Part shown: in pieces, positions 6,126-18,100 of the stretch
Layout of the letters: every line of letters starts with the position of its first letter
How positions within the stretch are numbered: the stretch's first letter is position 1
Source: a virus
DNA: 33,791 bases
Direction: 5' to 3' (one strand)
Virus record (IMG/VR): IMGVR_UViG_3300005613_000236
Location: 1-33,791 of that record
The notes under the pieces: model-generated
What the model was told of the DNA's origin: nothing
Database searches by the model: none
What the model saw: only the letters and a program-made list of their open reading frames with translations
Made by a program: the position numbers and the translations under genes

Positions 6126-9100
6126 ATGGCAGAAACGAGAATTAAAATCAGTTCAATTCTGGAAAATCAATTACCAGATTTTGTAAGAGAAGAGTTTCCA
6201 CTTGTAGTAGAATTTTTAAAGCAATATTATATTGCCTTAGAGGGACAAGGATCTACTCTTGATATTCTTCAAAATATCGATCAATATATTAAGGTTGATT
6301 CTTTAGCAAATTTAACTACATCAACAACCCTATCATCTGACGTATCATTTGTAGATGATGAGATTTTTGTCGATTCGACATATGGTTTTCCATCAACTTA
6401 TGGACTTATTTTAATTGACAATGAAATAATCACTTACACTGGAAAAACTAATACTTCATTCACTGGATGTATTCGTGGTTTTAGTGGAGTTACTTCTTTT
6501 GATAATCCCAATAATCCAGATCAATTAGTATTTTCGGAATCTGAAATTTTAGATCATTCTTCTGGTTCGCAAGTTGAAAATTTAAGTGTTTTATTTCTTC
6601 AAGAATTTTTTAAAAAAGTAAAGACTCAAATTACTCCAGGATTTGAAGAAAGAGAATTTTATTCTGGTATAAATGAATCTCTTTTTATAAAACAGTCTAA
6701 AGATTTTTATTCATCAAAAGGAACCGAACAATCTTTTGAAATTCTTTTTAGAGTTCTTTTTGGACAAGATGTAGAAGTAATTAGGCCTCAAGATTATCTT
6801 ATCAAACCATCAGATGCTGACTATAGAATTAATAATGATCTTGTAGTTGAATCTGTTAGTGGGGATCTTGATCAGATTGTAAATAGAACCATTTATCAAG
6901 ATCAAACAGATTTTCTTAATTCTGCTAGAGGAACTGTAACTAAAGTTGAAAGAATTCAAAGAGGAGAAAAGGAATATTTTATTTTAAGTCTTGATTATGG
7001 ATATGACAGAGATATTGATGTTGATGGGACAATTTTTGGATCTTTTTCAATTCATCCAAGCACCCGAATAATTACACCAATAACTGATATAACTTCAACT
7101 ACAATTGATGTAGATTCAACTATTGGATTTCCATCTTCTGGAGAATTAGTTGTTGATTTGGAAAATGGATCAACAATAATAATAACTTATACGGATAAAA
7201 CAAATAATCAGTTTTTAAATTGCTCGGGAATATCGGATCAAATACCATCTGAATCTGAAATAAGATTAAACGCATACGCATATGCTAATATCGATGGTAA
7301 CTTGATTACTTTTAGAGTTACTGGTGTTTTGTCTGATATTTATCATGATAAACCAATTCCTGGATTTAGCATTAATGATCCAGTAACAATCACTTCGTTA
7401 GGAAAATATATTAAAGATGTAAAGTATAATAATTGGTTTTTCAATATTCAGGTTGAATACAATGTAAGATCTATAGATCTTTTAGACTCATCAGATGGAC
7501 AAACTTACGCAATTAATGTATATGATGATCACTCTTTTGTTATTGGAGATACAGTCTTAATTAAAAGAAATGGTGGATCTGATATAACTGCGTTTGTCAT
7601 TGGATATCGAAATGAAAAATCATTTACTGTAAGATCCGAATCTTTATTACCAACAAATGATAACTTGAAAGTTATCAAAAAACTTTCAAAAACTAACTTT
7701 AGTGAATATCCAGAATTAAACATCTATACTTCAAATGTACAGAATGTTTATTGTGATAAAGATGGTTTAAATTTATATGTAACCTCGCCATCACTACCTA
7801 CCTATCTCGATACAATTCTAAGTGTTGATGATGGATCTATTACATTTTCTGGTACATTTAGTGGAACTGATATTAATATTGGAAATCATTCTTTTTATAC
7901 TGGAGATGCTGTTTATTATAGATCTGGAGGATCTGATAATAATCTAGGAATTTCTGATGGAACATATTTTGTAAAAAGAGTAAGTGAAACTATTATTAAG
8001 ATTGCAAGAAGTAGAACAAATTTAAATAATGGTAATTACGTTTCTGTAAATGGTTCTATAACAGATAATCAATTTAGTTATCAAAAATTTGTAGATTCGG
8101 ATGGAACTCTTTTAAAAATAGAACCTCAAAAATTAGTAAGAGAAATATCAGACATAGTATCTCCATCTAGTGATACAACTACTATTCCAGGGCCTATAGG
8201 AATTTTAGTTAATGGTGTTGAAGTTCTCAATTATAAATCAAAAGATAATGTTTATTATGGCCCAATCACAGAAATCAATCCAACTGCTGCTGGATCTGGA
8301 TATGATATTTTAAATCCACCTCTTTTGCAGATAACAGATTCTATTGGATATGGTGCGACAGCACACTGCTCAGTTTTGGGAAACTTAGAAAGAATTGACA
8401 TCCTTGATTCTGGGTTTGATTATGTAAGTGATCCCGTTATTAGAATTACCGGAGGAAATGGATCTGACGCCAAAGCCATAGCAAATTTAGTATCGTTTGA
8501 ACACTCTGTTAGATTTAATGCAACTTCTGGAGTTAGCACATCAAATAACACTATTCAATTTATTGATTATCATAAATTTAGAGATTATGAGAAAGTAATA
8601 TACAATTCTGAAGGGCAGTCTGTTATTGGTGGGTTAGTTTCCGAATCGATTTATTATGTTTCTGTTCAAGATTCTTATACGATAAAATTACATAAAAATC
8701 TTGACGATTCAATTTTGGGAATTAATGAAATATCATTAACATCTCTTAGTACTGGTGTTCATTTATTCAAGTCTTCATCTTTAAAGAAAAAAATAGGATC
8801 TATTACGATCACAAATTCTGGTGTTGGATATCAATCCAAAAAAACCACCACAAGTGTTGCTGGTATTAATACATACTCAAATAGTATTAATATAAAAAAT
8901 CATGGGTACTTGAATGGAGAAATCATAACATATAATTGTACAGAATCTCCCATAATTGGACTTTCTACATCATTGACTTATTTTGTTACAAAATTAGATG
9001 ATGATAATTTTAAATTATCTTTAGTTGGAGTGGGAACTCAAGAAAAAGATTTTTATTATAAAACTAGACAATATATTAATTTACAAAATCAGGGATCTGG

Positions 9101-12100
9101 TATTCACATTTTTAATTATGAGCAACCTTCAGTCACAATTGATGGAATTATTGGTGTAAGTACATTAAGTGGGCAAGATTTTAACGCACAAATTCAACCA
9201 ATATTCAGAGGAGAAATTCAATCCGTTCATGTTGAAAATGGTGGCCAAAATTATGGTTCTGCAGAAATTTTAAATTTAAATCGACAACCATTATTTACTC
9301 CAATAAATGGATCGGGAGCTCAAATTGCTCCTGTGATTGAGAACAATAAGATTGTTGATGTTGTAGTTTTAAGTTCTGGTTCAAATTATAATTCAATACC
9401 AAATTTAATACTTGACAGTAGTACTGGTTCTGGTGCTGTTTTGACACCTGTTATTCAAAATGGACAATTAACTTCTGTTACTGTTATTAATGGTGGAATA
9501 GGATATACTCAATCTAATACAAGTATTAGAGTTGAATCTGCAGGTAGTGGTGCTGGATTTGAAGCAAAGATTAATCCTTGGAATATAAACTTAGTTGAAA
9601 GATTTGTCGAAAGTGGAAGGATAACAGACGATGATGGTTTTGTTTCATCTAGCATTGGAAAATTTGGACTTCAATATTTACATGCATATGCTCCAAGAAA
9701 TTTAAGAAAATCTGTTCTCGGCAGTGGGTTTAAAAATGGTGCCGTTTCATACAAACCAGATCTTAATATTTTAAATGGTAGAGAAATTAATTCAACATAT
9801 CACTCACCAATCATCGGATGGGCATATGATGGAAACCCAATATATGGCCCTTATGGTTATTCTTCAATAACAGGTGGATCAGTAAGATCCATGGTTTCTG
9901 GATATGAATTAAGATCTTTACCAGGAAGGCCTAGCACAAGCTTATTCCCATTAGGATTATTTGTCGAAGATTATGAGTTTGTTGGTGGTGGAGATCTTGA
10001 CGAGCATAATGGAAGATATTGTGTAACTCCAGAATATCCAAATGGTGTTTATGCTTATTTTATGACAATCAACAATGGATCTGTGGATTCCGTTGGAGTT
10101 TTTGAAAACTATAAAAAACCAGTATTTCCATATGTAATTGGAGACTCTTATAAGTCACAACCAAATGAGTTTAATTTTTTACAATCATCTAATCAAACAC
10201 AAATCAATATAAACGAAAAACTTTGGTTCAGAAATACATATCCATATAATTTATCCAGTCCAAATAGTCAGTATAACTATATTTTACAACCAAATAAAAT
10301 AGTTAAACAAAATTCCAATTCAATTTATCAGAGTTCTATTGTAAGATCTGTAGTAGAGGGAAGAATAAGTTCTATTGGAATTTCTAGCGGCGGAAATAAC
10401 TATCAAGTAAATGATTATATTGAGTTTGAAGTAAATGAACTTGATGCGAAAAAACCAGCAGCAAAAGTATCATCAGTTTCTGGAAAGAATGTAATATCAG
10501 TTAGTGCAGCAACATCGAGTTTTACTGGCGTTGAGTTTTATCCTCGGGGAGAAAGTGATAAGTATGTTGCATTTACAACGTCTCCCCATAATTTTAATAA
10601 TCTTGATTTAGTTGATGTAAGTACAACTTATGAATATCAGCAAGAATCTTCGATAATTGTAAGAACTAATTCTCTTTCATTGTCTTCCGGCATTGGATCT
10701 GATGGTGACACCGGTGAAGTCGCATATCTTGAAGTTTATGGAATATTATCTCCAAATTTAATTAGAGAAAATGATATCTATCAGATTGGAGAAGAACAAG
10801 TAAAAATATTGAACGTAGACTCAGACTCTTCAAGAATTCGTGTTCTAAGATCACAAAATGGAACTTCTGGAGTTTCTACTTATCCTGCAGGAACAATTTT
10901 AAATGAATTATCAAGAAAATTTGTATTGAATTTTCAGTCCGAAAATGATTATAATCAAAGAATTAATAAAGAAATTTACTTTAACCCTGCAGAAACTCTA
11001 GGCATAGGAAGTGTTTCTGGAGTTGGAATAGGAACAACAATATTTTTCGCAAATCCTGGAGTTGGAATAACTCAAATCTTTATTCCAACTAAAACACTTT
11101 ATTTAAAAAATCATGAGTTAAGCACTGGTGATCAGCTAATTTATAACTCTAATGGTGGAACTCAAGTTTCAGTTTCTACTGATGGATCTTCATCATTCCA
11201 ACTTTCAAATAACTCTATTCTTTATGCTATTAAATTGTCAAGTGATTTAATTGGCATATCTACCGTAAAAGTTGGATTGGGATCAACTGGATCTATTGTT
11301 GGAGTCGGATCAACAGTAGCATCTAAAAACACACTTTATTTGACAAATGTTGGAACTGGCGATACTCATAGTTTTGTAACAGATTATTCTAATATTTTAG
11401 TTGGAGAAGTATTTAAAAATGAAGTTACTGTATCTACTGCCACAACTCATGGATTGCAAACTGGCGACTATGTAGACATCAATGTAATTTCTGGATTATC
11501 GACAACTATTGTTGTTGAATATGATGATTATAATCGAAGAATGATTATAAATCCAAGATCATTTGTATCTGGGGATGTTAATATTATTGACAACTCAATT
11601 ACTATTTTAAATCATGGATTAAAAACAGGACAAAAAGTAATCCACACTTCCACATCTCCATCAGGTGGACTTATAGATGAAAAAATTTATTATGTTGTGG
11701 CTGTAGACTCCAATACTATTAAATTATCAAATAGTAAATATTTTTCAACTAGAAGCGAAAGAGATCTTGTTGGTATCACATCCGCATCTTCTGGAAGAAT
11801 TTTACCAATAAATCCAAAAATTGAATTTACATATAGCGACTCAATAATTTTTGATTTGTCGAGTTCGACATTATCATTTGCAAATAATTCGGTTTTATAT
11901 TCAGCATTTGATCTTAATTTCTATACCGACTCCAATTTTAATAATAAATTCTTTTTCAGCGATTCTAATAATGTAGAAATTGTTAAGTCTGGAATAGTTG
12001 GTGTTGATACCACAGCATCTTTAACCTTTAGAATTGTCGAGTCAACCCCAAAAAATATTTTCTATCGCTTAGATCCAACAAATTTGGATATTATTCCAGA

Positions 12101-15100
12101 TGTTAAACTGGAGGTGTATGAAGATGAAGAGGTAGATTTCAATAATCAAATTGAAATTGTAGAAAGTGGATATAATGGATATTATTCTATAGTTGGACTT
12201 GGAACAACAACCTTTAAATATAATACACAAAAACTTCCACAAAATTCTGTTTACAATCAAAATAATGCAATTATATCATATTCTACAAATTCATTATCAG
12301 CTTTTGGCCCAATAAATCAAATTGATATTACTTCATTTGGAAAGAATTTATCTTCAGTTCCTGGAATTTCTTCCATCTACACAGAGTATGGAAAAAATGC
12401 AATTTTGATTCCAAATACTGAGGATATTGGATCTGTAATTAAAACTGAAATTGTAGATATTGGATTTGATTATTCCTCAGATTTGAGTTTGAGGCCAACA
12501 GCATCTTTACCTTTAATACTGGAAATTGAAACTCAATCCTCATTTGATACTATTGGAGTATCTTCTGTTGGTAGGGGTTACTATATCTCACCAGATTTAA
12601 TTGTTTTGGATGGACTTTCCCAAGACTTAATTACTGATGTTCAATTAAAATATGAAATTGGCAATTCCTTTGTAGAGATTGTTAAAAACACTAAGGGTTT
12701 GAATAATTTAAATCCAATTATAATTCCAGTTAACAATGTAAATGGTGTTGATATTGATTCAATCACATACAATGATTCTACGAAAGATGTTATAGTAACC
12801 CTAGGAAGTTCTTTTAGTAATGCAGCAGATTTTCCCTTTGAAATTGGTGATAGGGTATTAATAGAAAATGTAAGCGTTGGTGTAGGATCAACTGGAAAGG
12901 GTTACAATTCCGAAAATTATGGATATTCTTTATTTACAATTACAGGAACTGATCCCAATATTGGCGGAATTGGAGCTACTGTTTCTTATAGTCTTTCTGA
13001 AAAAATTGCGGATGGTGAAGTTCCAGGGACATTTGATCCGATTAATTCTGCCGGAAGAATTATTCCAGAAAAAGATTTTCCAATATTTGATATAACCCTA
13101 AGGAAAAATGAATTTTTTAAAGATGAAATTGTTACGAGTAATACTGGATATGGAAGAGTATCGGATTGGGATAATACTAATGAAATTTTAAAAGTATCTA
13201 CTAGAAATAATGGATTTTTAGTTGGTGAAATTGTTTTTGGCAATTCTTCTGCAACAACAGGAAAAATTCAAAAAGTTTTAGAAGACAATTTCATTTATAC
13301 CGTATCTTCATCTTCTGTTACGAACAAAGGTTGGCAAACTGAAACTGGATTTTTAAATAATAAGTTCCAAAGAATTCATGATAGTGATTACTATCAATAT
13401 TTTTCATATGCATTGAGATCACAAGTATCTTTAGAAAAATGGGATGATGCTGTAGGATCTCTCAATCATACTGTGGGATTTAAAAGATTTAGTGACTTGA
13501 TAATTGAGTCCAGTCCAACCATATCTGGTATAAGTACAGATCAAAATGATGGGGATTTTACTGGAATTGCAGATCTTTCAAGATTTATTGATTTGAATTG
13601 TGTGAATGATTTTGATCTTGCATTTGAAAACAATATTACTATTGACAATAAAATAAAATCCGATGAAATAATTTTTAACTCAAGAGTTTTGCAAGATTAT
13701 ATCGAATCGGTTGGTAATAGAGTTTTAATAATGGATGATATAAGTGACAAATTTAGCAGCAATCCTAGGCCAACAAGATTTAGTGTTGTTGATAGATTTA
13801 GTTTAGATTCAAGATCTTTAAAATATATAACTTTTGTAGAGGATTCTAGATTTACAAATCAAAGGCAAATTCTTCTTGTAACTCTCATTCATGATGGAAC
13901 AAATGGATATTTAAATCAATATGGAAGATCTGAGACTGTTTATGATATGGGATCTTTTGACTTCTCAATATCAGGAACTGAAGGACAATTATTATTCTAC
14001 CCAACAAGAAGTTTAATTAATGATTTTAATGTTGAATTAATTTCTTATAATATTGAAAATACTATCGCCTCTATAGGATCTACAAACCTTGGAGATTCTA
14101 TTTTTGTAGGATCGAGTACGACTAGTATACCTGCATCTACTTCTTCTGCAACCACTGTTGTTGGAATTGCATCTACATATAGATCATCGAAAGTTTTGGT
14201 TCAAATTGGTGCTACTGATGGATCATATTTTGAAATGGATGAATTAACAATTATACATGATGGTTCTGATATAATTGTTCAAGAGTATGGACAATTAAAT
14301 ACTGCAAATTTAGAATCATATTCGACTTCTGGATTTGGAACGTATTATGCATATTATTCAGGTTCTGATATAAACATTGACATAACTCCAGACTCAACTA
14401 CTGCAGTTCAATATGACATCAATACCATTAGAATTTCAATAGCAAGTACAGAATCAACTGGAATTGGAACTATTACCCTTAACAATAGTTCCTTAAAATC
14501 TTCACATACTTCTATTGCTGCTACAACTTCCCCAGGAATAACTACAATTTCTTCATACAGTTCTGCATATGAAGCAGCATATTACGTTGTTAGCGTTGAA
14601 GATACTACAAATGGGGATTATCAAGTTTCTGAAGTTATAGTTGTTAGTAATAGCGATGTTTATATTTCAGAATTTGGAATTATTAGAACCAACTCCTCTC
14701 TTGGATCTATTGGAGCAACTGTCAATGGATTGGGTGAAATAGATCTTCAATTTACCCCCATAGCTAATTCAGATATTGAAGTTAAGGTTTTCCAAAATTC
14801 AATTGGATTAACTTCTGAGGATGTGGAAAATGACATAATTGATTTTGATAATGCATTTATTAAAACTGGTTATGGATATTATGAAGGAGCTGAGATTGAT
14901 GTTGTTAGAAGTTTTAATTTAACTCATAAACAAAAACCAATATTTGAACGATATTTTGATGGAAGTTCTTCTACCATTGTCGATATAACTGAAGATACAA
15001 TTAAAATCCCAGAACATTTCTTTGTTACTGGTGAAGAAGTTAGATATACACACTCTGGTGCTGGATCAACATCAGCAATTGGAATTGCATCAACTTCTGT

Positions 15101-18100
15101 TCCTGGAATTGGAGTCACGGATAAACTTCCATCAACTCTTTACATTGTAAAAGAAAATGAATTGAATGTTAAAGTTGCAGTTTCAGCATCAGATGCATTA
15201 AGATCAACTCCAATTACGCTAGATTTAACTTCCGTTGGAATTGGAACTTCTCATAGATTTGTGTCAACTAATCAAAATTCAAAGGTTTTGGTTTCTATTG
15301 ATAATGTAATACAGTCACCTCTTGTCTCTACGGCTATCACAACCTTATTGGCAGATCCGATTGCAATAACAGATACGATAATTACTTTCTCTGGAATTAC
15401 GTCATTCTTTGGAGGTGATTTAATTAAGATTAATAATGAAATTATGAGAATTAATTCTGTTGGTTTTGGAACAACTAACGGTATTTTTGTTCAACGTGCT
15501 TGGGCTGGAACTGGATTTGCTACCCATGCCGACGCCTCTCTCGTTACAAAAATAAATGGAAACTATAATATCAACGATAATGTTATTACATTTATTACTG
15601 CTCCATACGGCCCAACTCCGGTAAGTTCTATAACCAATCCTCCAGATAGTCGTGATTGGGTTGGAATTGAAACACATTCAACATTTAGTGGAAGATCTTT
15701 CATTAGATCTGGAGTTGAAAATTCAAGCGAAGATCAATATGATTCAAATTACATATTTAATGATATCTCTTCTGGATTTGATGGATTAAACAACACATTT
15801 AGATTACTTTCAGACGGAAATAATGTTACTGGAATATCAACTGGAAATTCAATCATTTTAATTAATGATGTGTTCCAAGGCCCAGAAAGATCTGGAATTT
15901 CTGTAAATATTATTGGCGATTATGATCTATCAGAAAATTCTGGAATCACATCAATAACATTCACAGGAAATATATCTTCTACTTCATATGATGTTAACAC
16001 TTCAAGTATTCCTCGTGGTGGAATGATAGTTTCGGTAGGATCTTCTGAAGGTTTTGGATATCAACCTCTTGTTTCAGCAGGTGGAACAGCTATAGTTTCT
16101 GGACTAGGAACAATATCTTCAATTAGCATTGGAAACAGTGGATCTGGTTATAGATCGGGAATTCAAACAGTTGTAAATGTTGGAGTTGCAACTTCAAGTA
16201 CAGGAATTCCAAATGTTGAATTTATCGGAACTGCTGCAATTAGTGGGGGACATATTGTAAGTATTGCAATTACAAATCCAGGAACTGGTTACACATCAAC
16301 AAATCCACCAATAGTTATAATTGATGATCCACTTTCTTATTCTGATATTCCTTTAGTTTACAGTTCTTCTTCCGTTGGATTTGGAACAGCTGCTGTTGCA
16401 AATATTGTTGTAGGACAGGGATCAAGTGTAATTTCTTTTGAAATTACAAATTCTGGATATGGATATGGACAAGGTGATGTTCTTACTTTTGATATTGGTG
16501 GAATATCTGGTATCCCTACAGATCCTACAGCAGCATTTAGAGAGTTTCAAATTACAGTAGATAAAACAATAAGTGACAAATTCTCTGGATGGGTTATAGG
16601 AGATCTGCAAGTAATTGATCCAATTGATGATTTAGTGGATGGAAGTAGAGTTAAGTTTCCAATTAGAATCGATGGGCAACAGACAACAATTAGATCTAGA
16701 AAAGGATCAAATATCGAAGTTGTTGCAAATTTATTAGTATTTGTGAATGATATTCTTCAAGTTCCAAACCAATCATATACATTTGAAGGTGGAAGTATTA
16801 TTACATTCTCAGAACCACTGAAGGTAGGAGATACTACAAAAATTCTATTTTACAGAGGAACTGGATCTATTGATACTATTGATGTTGATGTTTTAGAGAC
16901 AGTTAAAATTGGTGATACTTTAAGACTTAATAGTGATGATCAATTCCTTAAGGAAGATCCTAGACTAGTTCTAAACATTCAATCTACTGATGTAGTAGAT
17001 ACAAACACATATAGTGGCCCTGGAATCACCCCAGATGCAAACTTATTAAGGCCTGTCATATGGTGTAGACAAACAGAAGATAAAATTATTAATGGACAAC
17101 AAGTTGGTAAAGATAGAGAAATATATGAACCTTTAATTTATCCAACTACAAATATTATTCAAAGCGTTGGGATTTCTTCATCTGAAATTTTTGTAGAAAG
17201 TGTAAAAACTTTCTTTGACAGTTTTAATGAAAATTCAACATCACAAAATCAAATTATTTTAGTTTCTCAAGATTCTTTAATTGGTGCATCTGCAACAGCA
17301 ATTGTTTCTACTGGAGGAACAATATCTTCAATTGTAATATCCGATGGTGGTGTTGGGTATTCTACTTCTCCAAGTGTAACTATTTCAAATCCTGTTGGAC
17401 TTGGGACAACATTGAGAGCAAGTGCAACATCTACAATTTCTATTGGAGGAACAGTTTCTTCTATAACTATTTCAAATCCTGGAAGTGGTTATACAACAAC
17501 AAATCCACCTCAAGTTTTAATTGAATCACCTGCAATAAACTATGAAATTATTGAAGAATCTGTCTATGAAGGTGATTTTGGATTTATATCTGGAATACAA
17601 ACAACTTCAGTCGGAGTTGCTTCGACGGGACTTGTATTTGACTTGGCAATTCCTCTCGATTCTTTCTTAAGAGATTCACAAATTAATCCGGTTGGAGTTG
17701 CTTCAACAGGAATAAGTGGAATTCAAACTGGTTATTATTTTGTAGTTTATAATTCTAACGTTGGAAATGGAGTTACTTCATTATATCAGAATGATTCTGT
17801 TTTAGGAATTGGATCAACCTTTATAGACAATGTTTATGAAGTCGCATCCGTTTCTGTTGGACAAACAGATGTTGCTGGTATTGGATTTACATATGTTGCT
17901 AAAGTAACGGTTAGTGTTTCTGATTATAATGGACTCTCTGGACTTGGATATAGTGATTTTTATGGCGAATATAGTTGGGGAAGAATTAGTTCTCTTTCTA
18001 GAACTTCTCCAAAAACATTTAATTATTACAATGAAGGAATTTCTGGAATAACTACTTCAGCAATTGTTAAAAGAATTAATCCACTTAAATTCATAAATTA

